A DNA stretch of 64,000 nucleotides, taken from assembly GCA_964507185.1 (NCBI GenBank), contig CAZDOY010000011.1, positions 1 through 64,000 of the forward strand. The letters run 5' to 3'. Position 1 is the first letter of the stretch; each line of letters begins with the position of its first letter. This document shows positions 52,393-61,867 of the stretch, in pieces. The notes below the pieces were generated by a model, which was not told the DNA's origin, made no database searches, and saw nothing but the letters and a program-made list of their open reading frames with translations. This stretch comes from CAVRTJ01 sp964507185. GTDB taxonomy: Bacteria > Acidobacteriota > UBA4820 > DSQY01. The position numbers were made by a program, and so were the translations under genes.

Positions 52393-54618
52393 TTACGGCC
52401 TATAGTACACCCTGTCTGGGGCGGCGACGGAATTGAGGTTCTGGAGCCGGGGATAAAGCCGGCCGTATTCCCAGATATTGAGGAGAATGCGCCGCACGTA
52501 AGACCGGGTCTCGCGCAGGGGAATCGATTCGATGAACATGTCTGGACGGTCCGGGCAGTTCGTTCTCTTCAGCCAGGCATCCACCCGGCTGGGCCCCGCG
52601 TTGTAGGCGGCCAGGGCGAGAAAGAGCCTCCCGTTGTAGCGCTTGAGCATTCTCTCCAGATAAGCGGCGCCCGCCTTCGTGTTCCAGGACGGGTCGTGAA
52701 GCCGGGCGAGCGTCGGGTTGGGCAGACCGTTCGCGCGAGCCACGTGGCGGGCCGTCGGCGGCATGAGCTGCATGAGACCTCGGGCGCCCGAACGCGAGAC
52801 CGCCTCCTTATCCCAGAGACTCTCCTGGCGAATGACCGAGCAGACCAGAACGGCGGGCAGGTCGGCGTCCCGGGCGGCTTCCGCCACCGCGCTCTGGAAC
52901 GGCAGGGGGTATATGGCCCGCCACGCCTGGACGGGGACTTCCCGTCCGGGCGAGGCATAGGCCTTCGGATAGGCCTTCCGAACGCTCAGGATGGCGTCGC
53001 GGTAATCGCCGGCCGATTCCTGGGCCTGTGAAAGGGCCCACCAGAGTGACTGGTCCTTCTTGGAATCGTCGATCAGATCGTATTCGCCCGCGGCCTCGGA
53101 CGGGAAGCCCGCCTCCATGAGAAGATCTCCCTTGAGACAGTGTCCCCCGTCGGCACTCGCCGGCCACGGCGGCGGCTGAAGTCCGTCGCGGAGATCGGGA
53201 GAAGACCCCCTCAGGCGATAGCCGAAATAGCCGAACGCGTCTTCTCGCAGGACCTCGGAGGACAGCAGGGTTCTCTCCTCCGGGTTGTCGAGCAGTCCCA
53301 GGCGCAGGAGACAGTACACGGCCGCATGGCGGTCGTCCGCGTATACCGGCAGCTTCTTGACCATCAGGCGCCAGAGCCGCTCCGCCCCGTTCCTGTTCCC
53401 GTCGAGCCAGCGTTTCCATGCCGTATCATAGAGATATTCTTCGGCCCGGTACTGGGGAGTGCCCGCCGTGAGGAGGGACGCTGCAAGTTGGCAGGCCCGT
53501 TCCACCTGTTTTCTACGGGCCCTGGCTTTCATGAGGGCCACGAGCGCCGTCTCCCGGCCGGCGTATCCGATGGGAAGATCCATGACCGCGTTCTCGATCT
53601 CCCATGTTGTCTTTCGCGAAAAGTGACCCTTCGAGGCGATGAGCCCCATGCGTGTGACACCCGCCATGGCGGCCTCGGGGGGGGCGGACAGGGCACGGTA
53701 GATCTTTGCGGCTTTGGCGTAATGCCGATGAGCCTCGGCAAGCCTCCCTCTGAGATAGTCCCGCCATCCCCGTTGCTCGCTATCCTTCGGGTGGAAGGCC
53801 TTGAGTTCTTGATCAAGCGCTCCGTAATCCCGTGATTCCTCCAGGGCGCGAAGCCGAGTCAGCCTGACGGTATTCGGGACAGACTGCAGGCGGCCCGTCC
53901 ATTCGGGCCTCGCGCGCAGAAAGGACCGCGTGACGGGCGAATCCGGGGCATTCGACCAGAGGGCCTCGACAAACGGGAGGGCGTCGGAAGAGCGACCCGC
54001 ATCTTCGTAGAGCCCTGCGAGCTGCGCAGTCATCCCCGCGTCGAGCGGCGCTTCCCGGTGAAGGGTTTCGGCGTATGGAATGGCCTCGGCGGTTCGGTTG
54101 TCCGCGAGAGCGGCCTTGAGGAGGGCCTCCGCGGCCTCGATTCTGAACGATGCCTGTGGACCGGCCGAAAAGAGGGCTTTCCACAGCCTTTCTTGCGCTG
54201 CGTCGTCCAGCGCCGGGGTCTTTAACCCAAGGCGCCAGAAATAGGCGTACTCCCAGAGGGGCGACTGCCTGACCGCGGGGGCGGCGTACTCTGCGGCGGC
54301 CTGTTCCCCCTGGCCTTCCATCTCGTAGAGCCTGCCAAGGAAAACGTGGGCCGTAGCTTCCTCAGGGGGCGAAAGGCCGCCCATGAGCGCTTTCCGCAAG
54401 GCGGTTATACGCCCCGCAGGCTCCATGTGACGAAGATCCCCCCAGGCAAAAGCGGGCGCAGTCGCCCGGGCGGACCAGACCGGAGCGGAGGTCAAGATCA
54501 GAAAAAGGAGAACCCTACATGCCCAGGAGCGACGGATCCCCGTCGGCCAGGTATTTGACCAGGGATTTATCGAAATAGGCTCTGTCGCGGACAGAGGGCT
54601 TCTGGAATCGATTCTCAT
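52393..54618 (-). CDS. slt: Soluble lytic murein transglycosylase (Slt70-like)
   Basis: Cleaves peptidoglycan to 1,6-anhydro muropeptides in the periplasm. The protein is about 741 residues with a hydrophobic signal near 35-50 (VLLFLILTSAPVWSARA), a long alpha-superhelical U domain of TPR-like repeats, and a C-terminal SLT catalytic domain. That domain has CSVIRQESLWDKEAVS (catalytic Glu in IRQES), GARGLMQLMPPTA and ALAAYNAGPSRVDAWL. The ATG at 54618 is the only in-frame Met before the signal and overlaps the upstream gene by 104 bases; the n-region is unusually long, so the exact start is uncertain. Confidence 0.9.
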   Translation of the reverse strand: MRIDSRSPLSATEPISINPWSNTWPTGIRRSWACRVLLFLILTSAPVWSARATAPAFAWGDLRHMEPAGRITALRKALMGGLSPPEEATAHVFLGRLYEMEGQGEQAAAEYAAPAVRQSPLWEYAYFWRLGLKTPALDDAAQERLWKALFSAGPQASFRIEAAEALLKAALADNRTAEAIPYAETLHREAPLDAGMTAQLAGLYEDAGRSSDALPFVEALWSNAPDSPVTRSFLRARPEWTGRLQSVPNTVRLTRLRALEESRDYGALDQELKAFHPKDSEQRGWRDYLRGRLAEAHRHYAKAAKIYRALSAPPEAAMAGVTRMGLIASKGHFSRKTTWEIENAVMDLPIGYAGRETALVALMKARARRKQVERACQLAASLLTAGTPQYRAEEYLYDTAWKRWLDGNRNGAERLWRLMVKKLPVYADDRHAAVYCLLRLGLLDNPEERTLLSSEVLREDAFGYFGYRLRGSSPDLRDGLQPPPWPASADGGHCLKGDLLMEAGFPSEAAGEYDLIDDSKKDQSLWWALSQAQESAGDYRDAILSVRKAYPKAYASPGREVPVQAWRAIYPLPFQSAVAEAARDADLPAVLVCSVIRQESLWDKEAVSRSGARGLMQLMPPTARHVARANGLPNPTLARLHDPSWNTKAGAAYLERMLKRYNGRLFLALAAYNAGPSRVDAWLKRTNCPDRPDMFIESIPLRETRSYVRRILLNIWEYGRLYPRLQNLNSVAAPDRVYYRP

Positions 54619-55897
54619 AGGCCTCCCGGCTACGCTCGATGTCTTCCCTGAGGAGATTGAAGAGCGTACCGTCCCGCTTGCCCTGTTCCACCTCGTTCGG
54701 GTGGTAGAGGGCTATTTCCTGGACGAGGAGACGGGCGAACCGCTGCGCATCCTCGTGAAGCTTTTCTTCTCCGGCGGGAACCGGAACTTCGGCTTCGTCG
54801 GCCGGTATCGCCGCTTCCACGTCGGGGGAGGTCTCGGCTGCGGACTCCTCTTCTTCGGGCTCTGCCGCCTCCGGCTGCTCGTATTCCCCGGACTCAAGCT
54901 CGACCGGTTCTAGCCTGTGGGCGCCCGTATCTGCGGGCATCGTTTCGGGCTCCTCTTCCGGTTTCTCCTCCGCCTCCGCTTCGGGTTCCGGCTCCTCCTG
55001 CGTTTCCCCTTCCGGTTCAGAGGCGGATAGGCTCTCCTCCTCCGTAGGAATTTCGGCCATCACGGTTTGGGCGCCGGGCAGGTCCTCTTCCTCTTCTGCT
55101 TGCGAGGAGAGCGTTCCCGTATCTTCAAAAAGGACCGCGTCCTCATCTTCCTCTTGAGCCGGAGCAGGTAAGTCGGACGTGATGATAGGCTGCTGCTCGA
55201 GAACCGGCGGCAGGGGGTTGCGTTTGGGATGAAGGGGGAAGATATCGATGACCAGCGATGCGGTGCGCATCAGAATATCTATGCCGTAATGGTCCAGGTT
55301 TCCGTCAGCACCCGAATCCGCGTAAAAGAACCCCAGCACCTTGCCCTTGAGAATGAGGGGACTCAGCAGACTGCGAACGACCTGCGAATGGTCGGGTATG
55401 AACCCGGGCACCGTATTGTCGAGTAGCATCCTTGAACGGGAACTGGCGATCGTCCGCAGGAGGGGGTCGCTGTCCATGGTGGTTTTCCACCGCTTGGCTT
55501 CCTCGGCATTTTCAAAGCCGAATGCGCTCCAGACCTGTGCGTTCTCGTTCTTGACGACGAAGAGGGCGCCTCTTGCCGCGTGCTCTTCCAACCCTTTCAT
55601 GAGCTGGTTCAGGACCTCCGCCTGGGTGTTTGCGTACTCGATTCCTGCCATGTGGTAGAGCAGGCGGTTGTTGAGGCTCGGAGTCGCCGCCACGGGCGCC
55701 TGTTCTTCCGGTTCGGCCGGCTCGGACCGCGGTTCCGGGATGGCTTCTCCCAGCGCTTTCGTGAGTTTGTCCAGATCGGGCACGGCGGGGACCGCCAGGA
55801 CCAGGTCCTGCAGCATGCTCCTGAGGTTCTCCAGGTTGGAGCGGAGCTTCTCGAAACTATCCGACAAAACTTCGGCGATATGCTCTTCGTGGCTCAT
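54515..55897 (-). CDS. GAF-like protein with acidic linker and conserved C-terminal helix domain
   Basis: The 460-residue protein has an N-terminal coiled-coil helix (about 1-50), a GAF-like sensor region (about 70-225, with TMDSDPLLRTIASSRSRMLL and SLLSPLILKGKVLGFFYAD), and a Glu/Pro-rich acidic linker of about 150 residues. A conserved-looking C-terminal helical domain follows (DAQRFARLLVQEIALYHPNE, then FNLLREDIERSREAYENRF). I recall similar C-terminal blocks after varied N-terminal domains in Acidobacteriota and Myxococcota proteins. Function is unknown; a signalling or scaffold role is inferred. Confidence 0.75.
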   Translation of the reverse strand: MSHEEHIAEVLSDSFEKLRSNLENLRSMLQDLVLAVPAVPDLDKLTKALGEAIPEPRSEPAEPEEQAPVAATPSLNNRLLYHMAGIEYANTQAEVLNQLMKGLEEHAARGALFVVKNENAQVWSAFGFENAEEAKRWKTTMDSDPLLRTIASSRSRMLLDNTVPGFIPDHSQVVRSLLSPLILKGKVLGFFYADSGADGNLDHYGIDILMRTASLVIDIFPLHPKRNPLPPVLEQQPIITSDLPAPAQEEDEDAVLFEDTGTLSSQAEEEEDLPGAQTVMAEIPTEEESLSASEPEGETQEEPEPEAEAEEKPEEEPETMPADTGAHRLEPVELESGEYEQPEAAEPEEEESAAETSPDVEAAIPADEAEVPVPAGEEKLHEDAQRFARLLVQEIALYHPNEVEQGKRDGTLFNLLREDIERSREAYENRFQKPSVRDRAYFDKSLVKYLADGDPSLLGM

Positions 55898-55960
55898 GGC
55901 GCCCCCTTTTCTATTGAACGATCAACTTCAATGCCAGTTTAGAAAGGCCGCTCGCGCGTG

Positions 55961-56995
55961 TCAAGGCGAAGGCTCGAACAGGCGGGGAGCCCCACTGTTG
56001 AGCCACGGTCTGCCGAGGTGCTCGCACGCCAGCCGGGTCACCCTCCGGCCGCGCGGCGTCCGATCGAGAAATCCGATCTGCATGAGATAGGGTTCGTAGA
56101 TGTCCTCTATCGTCTCTTTTTCCTCTCCGAGAGAGGCGGCGATGGTGTTCAGGCCCACCGGGCCGCCGTCGTACTTGTCCAGGATGGTTAGGAGGATCCG
56201 GCGGTCGAGTTCGTCCAGCCCGAACCGGTCAACCTCCAGACGTTCGAGGCTGTCCCTGGCCACGTCGTAGGTGATAGTCCCATCCGCGAGTATCTGCGCG
56301 TAGTCCCTCACCCGCCTGAGGAGCCTGTTCGCAACGCGGGGCGTCCCCCTGGCGCGGCGGGCGATTTCTTCCGCAGCCTTCGCATCGGTGGGAACCACGA
56401 GGAGCCGGGCCGAGCGCTCGACGATGGAAGCCAGGTCCTGTTCGGAGTAGAAATCCATGTGAAAGGTGATGCCGAAGCGGTTCCTGAGGGGGGAGGTCAG
56501 GAGCCCGATGCGCGTGGTGGCACCGATCAGGGTGAAGGGAGGCAGGGGCAGCGTAATGGTTCGGGCCGAAGGGCCCTGCCCGACCAGCAGGTCCAGTTTG
56601 AAGTCCTCGAGGGCGGGGTATAGGATCTCTTCCACCGTGGGCGAGAGCCGATGGATCTCATCGATGAAGAGCACATCCATGGGCTCCAGGTTCGTCAGCA
56701 GCGCGGCCAGGTCTCCCGCCTTCTCGATGAGCGGTCCGGCCGTGGCGCGAATGCTGACGTCCATCTCGTTGGCGATGATGTGGGCCAGGGTCGTCTTTCC
56801 GAGGCCCGGAGGGCCGTACAGCAAAACGTGGTCCAGCGCTTCGCCGCGCTGCCTGGCGGCCTCGAGGAATACGGTGAGATTCCGGGTGATTTTGGGCTGT
56901 CCCACGTACTCGGAGAGGCGTTTGGGACGGAGAGCCGCCTCCCACTGGCGCTCTGCGGCGTCCCCGTCGCCCTGGACGAGCCTTTCCTCAGCCAT
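55961..56995 (-). CDS. ruvB: Holliday junction branch migration helicase RuvB
   Basis: The AAA+ motor that drives branch migration with RuvA. The 344-residue protein has RPKRLSEYVGQPKITRNL, Walker A GPPGLGKTTLAHIIANE, Walker B LFIDEIHRL, sensor GATTRIGLLTSPLRNRFG and a winged-helix C-terminus (EPYLMQIGFLDRTPRGR). I chose ATG 56995 with GAGGAGAG upstream; a longer frame to 57085 has no ribosome site or homology. No ruvA or ruvC is next to it. Confidence 0.96.
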   Translation of the reverse strand: MAEERLVQGDGDAAERQWEAALRPKRLSEYVGQPKITRNLTVFLEAARQRGEALDHVLLYGPPGLGKTTLAHIIANEMDVSIRATAGPLIEKAGDLAALLTNLEPMDVLFIDEIHRLSPTVEEILYPALEDFKLDLLVGQGPSARTITLPLPPFTLIGATTRIGLLTSPLRNRFGITFHMDFYSEQDLASIVERSARLLVVPTDAKAAEEIARRARGTPRVANRLLRRVRDYAQILADGTITYDVARDSLERLEVDRFGLDELDRRILLTILDKYDGGPVGLNTIAASLGEEKETIEDIYEPYLMQIGFLDRTPRGRRVTRLACEHLGRPWLNSGAPRLFEPSP

Positions 56996-57130
56996 GGGTC
57001 TCTCCTCGTCGATTGCGGCCGTCCTGGAAAGCAGTCCGCTCGCCGCATTCCCGTATGCAGAAGATACGATCCGATATGCAGGCATTCAGCACGATACTAC
57101 CATCCTTTTCCATCCACCGGCGGGCGGCGG

Positions 57131-57898
57131 CTAATGAAACAAAAGGCCCAGAAGGCCCTTGCTTTTGACCGCGGGTTTTGTGAAGTGGGTCTTCGCACCG
57201 GTATACGACGCGATCTTGAGCGTCACTTTCACCGTCTTCGTGCTCTCCTTGCCGTTCTTGGTTTCCACGCGCTTTATGTCCGCCTTGACGATCCTGAAGG
57301 GCGTATTCGGAGACAGCCAGTAGGTGCCCGTTTCCACGACCTTGTATTTCTGTGTGAAGAAAGAAGTCTCCGTGGTCGTGACCATGCGGACCCGTGAGCA
57401 ATCGAAAACCTTCCCCTTGATGGTCTCGGCCTTGTCGGGGGGAAGATCCTCTACGTTCTGCGAAATCTTGATGTCCTTTGCCCGGCTGTGCATGAAGCCG
57501 AGTGCTCCGCCGGAGAGCCTGAAAGGTTCACCACCCGGTTCCTGGTAGGCCAGGGCGAGGGCTGCCAGAAATGGGTTCATGGCCTCGTCCTTGCTGGGGT
57601 CCGCCTTCATCAGCAGGCGCAGGTAGCCGTCCCTGTAACCGGCGAAATTCGTCGGGCCGGCCTCAAGCCAGACATAGGGCACGCCATGGATTTCTTCTCC
57701 GCCTGTCACCAGGAGGTCGAAGGGCTCCTTTTTGACGTAGGTGCCTCTGTCCGTCTCGATGCGGTAACGCGCCCAGGCGCCCGGCGCGGGAAGGTGCGCC
57801 AGGAAGGTCGAGAGTTCCTGAGCGGCAGAGCCTGCGGTAAAGAGGGCCAGGGCCGCTAAGAGGACCATGATGCGGCAGAGTTTTGGTCGCTTCGGCAT
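57131..57898 (-). CDS. Uncharacterised secreted protein
   Basis: The 255-residue protein starts MPKRPKLCRIMVLLAALALF, a typical signal peptide with a likely cut after GSAA. The mature part has no motif I recognise; it is rich in Lys/Thr and likely beta strands (SNTPF-like turns, TYWLSPNTPFRIVKADIKR). The ATG at 57898 is the start that puts the signal at the N-terminus; a frame to 57946 only adds a charged stretch. It lies about 135 bases upstream of ruvB on the same strand. Confidence 0.7.
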   Translation of the reverse strand: MPKRPKLCRIMVLLAALALFTAGSAAQELSTFLAHLPAPGAWARYRIETDRGTYVKKEPFDLLVTGGEEIHGVPYVWLEAGPTNFAGYRDGYLRLLMKADPSKDEAMNPFLAALALAYQEPGGEPFRLSGGALGFMHSRAKDIKISQNVEDLPPDKAETIKGKVFDCSRVRMVTTTETSFFTQKYKVVETGTYWLSPNTPFRIVKADIKRVETKNGKESTKTVKVTLKIASYTGAKTHFTKPAVKSKGLLGLLFH

Positions 57899-58172
57899 AC
57901 CGGTTCTCCATAGCGAAGGATAGCGCAAAGCAGGAAGGCCGGTCAAAAGAAATGCTGAGGCCTAAGGCCGAAAGGCCCAGGGGAAGGTCGAAAACGGGAA
58001 CAAACGACCGGGAATGCGGGCTTCGTTGACCGTCCTTCGAGTCGATTGATGTGATCGCTTGATCACTCAATCACCGCGCCTGGAGGCGCACCCGGCGTTC
58101 GGAGATCCGGGTATTTGGCCTGGGGATTTCGGCCGCGCAGATCGCAGGCTCTCCAAACGAAAGGAGACGTTT
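57899..58172. other. Gene-free region upstream of the hrcA operon
   Basis: No gene is recognised. A GCTGAGGCCTAAGGCC-like segment near 57953-57985 belongs to the word family seen at 4.5 and 50.4 kb. I could not find a CIRCE operator (TTAGCACTC-N9-GAGTGCTAA) here or further down to hrcA. Confidence 0.55.
58054..58075. repeat. Period-8 tandem repeat, second site
   Basis: Units ATCGCTTG, ATCACTCA and ATCACC, matching the units at 32576-32605, again followed at once by a short GC hairpin (GCGCCT/AGGCGC). Confidence 0.75.
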
Positions 58173-58232
58173 GTGGAAAAAGACGAATTTCTTTTCCGGC
58201 AGGGTGTTAAGGACATCAAGGCAAAGGTTTGA
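58173..58232 (+). CDS. Possible 19-residue leader peptide before hrcA
   Basis: A GTG-initiated frame, MEKDEFLFRQGVKDIKAKV, has AGGAGA five bases upstream and ends in TGA just before the candidate hrcA promoter. It may be a small protein, a leader peptide, a gene remnant or chance. Because it precedes the -35 element, it would need another promoter. Confidence 0.25.
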   Translation: MEKDEFLFRQGVKDIKAKV

Positions 58233-58236
58233 TAAC

Positions 58237-58266
58237 TTGATTAGAGAAGGCTCGGAATGCTATAAG
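58237..58266 (+). promoter_or_regulatory. Candidate promoter of the hrcA-grpE-dnaK-dnaJ operon
   Basis: TTGATT (58237-58242), an 18-base spacer and TATAAG (58261-58266) lie 24 bases before the hrcA start. It looks like a sigma-70 promoter rather than a sigma-32 one. Confidence 0.6.
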
Positions 58267-58289
58267 TAATCGAATGGAGGTCTTCCGGT

Positions 58290-59330
58290 ATGGAGGATAG
58301 ACTCAGCCCGCGCGAGGAAAGTATCCTCCTGGGGCTTCTCATGCATTATATCCAGACGAGGGAACCGGTCAGCTCAAAGACGCTGGCCGAACAGAGCCCG
58401 GAGAGGATCTCTTCGGCCACGGTGCGTTCGATCCTGGCCCGCCTGGAAGAGAAGGGCTTTCTTCAGCAGCCGCACCCCAATGCAGGACGCATTCCGACGG
58501 ACCATTCCTACCGCTACCTGACGAGACGAATCCTCTCCGATACCGGAGGGGATCCACCACTGAATCTGGCGGAGGTGGAGAGGCTTGTGTCGGACGGCAG
58601 CCTCAACGCGGTGGCGAAGGACGTCAGCGGGGTGCTGGCCCGGTCCGTACGGGCCCTGGGATTTGCCGTCACGCCGCCCGTCGAAAGCATGCGCATGAGA
58701 CACTGCGAACTCATCGCCATCGGTGAGAACCGTGTCCTGTGTCTCGTGGTTTCGCAGGCCGGCCAGATGCACGAGAAGGTCCTGTGGGCGGGCGAGGCCT
58801 ACAGCCCCGAGCAGCTTCGCTGGTTCAGCGGGTATCTGAACGAGAGATACGCAGGCTGCACATTTCCTGAGATCCGGCGAAAGCTCCGTGCCCAGCTGGA
58901 GATCGAACGTTCCAGATATAACCACAGGGTGCTTAATGCGCTTGAACTGGTATCACTCTACTTTCGAGATGCTCCCCGCGACAGGGAGCTTTTCTGGGAC
59001 GGCGCCACCTGGCTTCTGGAGTCGGCAAGCCTGGAAGACAACATGGAGGGTGTGAGGCGGCTGCTGGAGTCGCTTGAGAAGAAGAGCAGGCTTCTCGAAC
59101 TCCTGGACACGCTTGTCGAGAGCGGCGGTTCTCTGAAAGTGGTTCTGGGAAGCGATTGGCCGGATCCCCGGGTCCGGGATCTCGCGATGGTAGCCGCCCC
59201 CTTCGGAAATGCGGACATCGGGTTCGGGGTCCTCGGGATCATCGGACCCAAGTCGCTGCGATACGATGCGGCCATATCCAGTGTACGAAAGACGGCTCGC
59301 CTGGCCACGCTGGCCGGGTCCCGTCTGTGA
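58290..59330 (+). CDS. hrcA: Heat-inducible transcription repressor HrcA
   Basis: HrcA represses chaperone operons by binding CIRCE and is kept active by GroEL. The 346-residue protein has an N-terminal winged helix (SPREESILLGLLMHYIQT, SSATVRSILARLEEKGFL, HPNAGRIPTDHSYRYL) and a C-terminal domain ending with GPKSLRYDAAISSVRKT. The start at ATG 58290 has GGAGGT upstream. It heads the chaperone operon. No CIRCE was found upstream, so this repressor may act at groESL or other sites, or bind a diverged operator. Confidence 0.95.
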   Translation: MEDRLSPREESILLGLLMHYIQTREPVSSKTLAEQSPERISSATVRSILARLEEKGFLQQPHPNAGRIPTDHSYRYLTRRILSDTGGDPPLNLAEVERLVSDGSLNAVAKDVSGVLARSVRALGFAVTPPVESMRMRHCELIAIGENRVLCLVVSQAGQMHEKVLWAGEAYSPEQLRWFSGYLNERYAGCTFPEIRRKLRAQLEIERSRYNHRVLNALELVSLYFRDAPRDRELFWDGATWLLESASLEDNMEGVRRLLESLEKKSRLLELLDTLVESGGSLKVVLGSDWPDPRVRDLAMVAAPFGNADIGFGVLGIIGPKSLRYDAAISSVRKTARLATLAGSRL

Positions 59331-59373
59331 AGGTGCTGGCCGTCCCGGCGGATCCGGAGACAGGGTTAGGGGA

Positions 59374-60045
59374 ATGAACGACAAAGACAGAAATGGACGG
59401 GAGGATCCTCCGGGGCGCTCTTCCGGGGATGATGAAATCTCCATTGAATTCCTCGACGACGAGGGCAAGCCCATTGATGTGGATCCGGCGTCGCAAGTGC
59501 ATTCCCCTCCGGATGTGACGGATCGCAAAGGCATCGTGGAGAGGGATCCGGAGGCCGTCGGAGAAGAGAAAAACTGGAGGCAGCGTCTGGATGATGTCCA
59601 CGAGCAGTACCTTCGACAACGGGCGGACTTCGAGAACTACCGCAGGCGTGTTGACCGTGATCGAGAAGAATACCGGCGACTGGCGACGGCGGACGTAGTG
59701 TCCCTCATGCTGCCCGTTTTGGACAACCTCAACAGGGCGTTGAAGGTGCTGGAGACCGAAGCGCCCCAGGAGTGGTGCCAGGGGCTGGAACTGGTGCAGC
59801 AACAATTCGGGGAGGCGCTCCAGAAGCTCGGCGTTGAGGAAATCGATGCGCTGGGTAGACCGTTCGATCCAACCCGTCACGAAGCGGTCATGGTTGTGTC
59901 GCGGCCGGACTTGCCCGCCGGCACGATCTCGGAGGTTTTCGAGAAGGGCTATACTCTTGGAGGAAGAGTGGTGAAGCCGGCCAGAGTAGTAGTTACCGGC
60001 GAGAACTTGGGCGATCAACAGACACGGGGAGAGACCGATGCCTAA
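59374..60045 (+). CDS. grpE: Nucleotide exchange factor GrpE
   Basis: GrpE releases ADP from DnaK. The 223-residue protein has an acidic N-terminus, the long dimer helix (EQYLRQRADFENYRRRVDRD) and the C-terminal beta domain (GRPFDPTRHEAVMVV, then FEKGYTLGGRVVKPARVVV). I chose ATG 59374; a longer frame to 59209 runs inside hrcA. It overlaps dnaK by eight bases. Confidence 0.95.
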   Translation: MNDKDRNGREDPPGRSSGDDEISIEFLDDEGKPIDVDPASQVHSPPDVTDRKGIVERDPEAVGEEKNWRQRLDDVHEQYLRQRADFENYRRRVDRDREEYRRLATADVVSLMLPVLDNLNRALKVLETEAPQEWCQGLELVQQQFGEALQKLGVEEIDALGRPFDPTRHEAVMVVSRPDLPAGTISEVFEKGYTLGGRVVKPARVVVTGENLGDQQTRGETDA

Positions 60046-61867
60046 AGTAATCGGTATCGACCTTGGAACGACGAACTGCTGCATGGCCTATATAGAATCG
60101 GGCCAGCCGATGGTCATCCCCAACAAGGAAGGGGGCCGGACCACGCCGTCCATTGTCGCATTCACCGAGCAAGGGGACAGACTGGTCGGCAACTTGGCCA
60201 AGCGCCAGGCCGTGACGAACCCCACGAACACAATCTACGCTGTCAAGCGCCTGATCGGTAAGAAATTCAACGATCCGACGGTGGCGAGCGCCCGCACGGT
60301 GTTGCCCTACACGATTACGGAAGCGCCCAACAGCGATGTCCGCATAAAAATCCGCGACAGGGAATACTCGGCCCAGGAAGTTTCGGCCTTCATAATCTCC
60401 GAGATCAAGAAGAGTGCGGAGGAGTTCTTCGGGGAAGAGATCAAGGAAGCGATCATCACCGTGCCCGCGTATTTTTCAGATCCTCAGAGGCAGGCCACAA
60501 AGGACGCCGGGCGCATTGCCGGGCTCGATGTGCTCCGCATCCTGAACGAACCGACGGCGGCCTGTATAGCCTTCAACCTCGAGGAAAGGAAGGCCAAGAC
60601 CGTGGCCGTCTACGACCTCGGGGGGGGGACCTTCGACATAAGCATTCTGAAAGTGGGCGAAGGCCTTTTCGAGGTTGTGGCCACCTCCGGCGACACGTAC
60701 CTCGGCGGCGAGGACATGGACAACGCAATCATGGTCGAGCTGATGAAGCGGTTCAACCGCGAGACAGGCATCGACCTCATGGGGGACCGGCTTGCCCTCC
60801 AGCGACTCAAGGAGGCTTCGGAGAAGGCCAAGTGCGAGCTTTCGGCCATGCCCACAACCGAGGTCAACCTGCCCTTCATCGCGGCCGATACATCGGGACC
60901 CCGTCACCTCGTCACGACACTCTCCAGGGAGGAGCTCGAGGACATTATCCGTGAAATCGTCGAAAGGACCAGGAAGCCGTGCGAGGAGGCCCTGGATATA
61001 GCCGGCCTGAACGCGCAGGACATCGACGAGGTCCTCCTTGTCGGGGGACAGTCGAGAACGCCAATGGTGATCAAAGCGGTCACGGACATCTTCGGCAAGG
61101 AACCGAGAAGGGACAAGAATCCCGACGAAGTGGTCTCGCTGGGTGCAGCGCTGCAGGCGGGCATCATGAAGGGAGAGGTCAAGGAGATCGTCCTTCTGGA
61201 CGCCATCCCTCTCAGCCTGGGCGTGAGCACCAAGGGGGATATGTTCGTCAAGCTCATCGAACGCGGCTCTGCCATCCCAACGAAGAAGTCACGAATCTTT
61301 ACGACTGTCCTCGATAACCAGGATACGGTCGAGATCCACGTGCTTCAAGGCGAACGCGAGGTCGCCAGCGAGAACATCAGCCTGGGCAAATTCGAACTCG
61401 TCGGAATCCCGCCTGCTCCAAAGGGAATACCGCAGATCGAAGTAACGTTCGACATCAACGCGAACGGGATCGTCTCCGTCCACGCCAAGGATCTGATCAC
61501 CGGGAACGAGCAGAAAATAGTCGTCAACCCGTCCTCCGGGCTCACCGAGGAGGAGATCGAGCGTATCGTGAGCGAAGCGCAGGCAAAGGCCGTGGAAGAT
61601 CGAAACCTCATAGAAATCCAGAAGCTCAAACTCAAGCTCGAACGACTCCTTGAGAGCAACCAGAAGTCTTTCAAGGAGTTCGGGGCGCTCTTGGACGAGG
61701 AAAAGAGCGCCATGGTTGAAAAGGCGTTGAAGGAAGCACATCGGAGCCTCTCGGTGGACAATCTCTCCCGGATGCAGGAATCCCTGGAACAGCTCTCCAA
61801 GGTATCGAGGACACTCTCTGAAGTGATACTTTACGATCCCAACGCCATGGGAGGCCCACAAATATGA
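60038..61867 (+). CDS. dnaK: Chaperone DnaK (Hsp70)
   Basis: The central Hsp70 chaperone. The 609-residue protein has the ATPase motifs GIDLGTTNCCMAY, AVYDLGGGTFDIS and VGGQSRTPMV, the linker LLDAIPLSLGV, and the substrate domain with ANGIVSVHAKD. It is slightly shorter than E. coli DnaK because the disordered tail is short, ending GGPQI. The start overlaps grpE and the stop overlaps dnaJ (ATGA). Confidence 0.97.
   Translation: MPKVIGIDLGTTNCCMAYIESGQPMVIPNKEGGRTTPSIVAFTEQGDRLVGNLAKRQAVTNPTNTIYAVKRLIGKKFNDPTVASARTVLPYTITEAPNSDVRIKIRDREYSAQEVSAFIISEIKKSAEEFFGEEIKEAIITVPAYFSDPQRQATKDAGRIAGLDVLRILNEPTAACIAFNLEERKAKTVAVYDLGGGTFDISILKVGEGLFEVVATSGDTYLGGEDMDNAIMVELMKRFNRETGIDLMGDRLALQRLKEASEKAKCELSAMPTTEVNLPFIAADTSGPRHLVTTLSREELEDIIREIVERTRKPCEEALDIAGLNAQDIDEVLLVGGQSRTPMVIKAVTDIFGKEPRRDKNPDEVVSLGAALQAGIMKGEVKEIVLLDAIPLSLGVSTKGDMFVKLIERGSAIPTKKSRIFTTVLDNQDTVEIHVLQGEREVASENISLGKFELVGIPPAPKGIPQIEVTFDINANGIVSVHAKDLITGNEQKIVVNPSSGLTEEEIERIVSEAQAKAVEDRNLIEIQKLKLKLERLLESNQKSFKEFGALLDEEKSAMVEKALKEAHRSLSVDNLSRMQESLEQLSKVSRTLSEVILYDPNAMGGPQI

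Noticed and set aside
58141..58290. A CIRCE operator before hrcA
   Set aside because: Searched for TTAGCACTC/GAGTGCTAA-like arms and found none.
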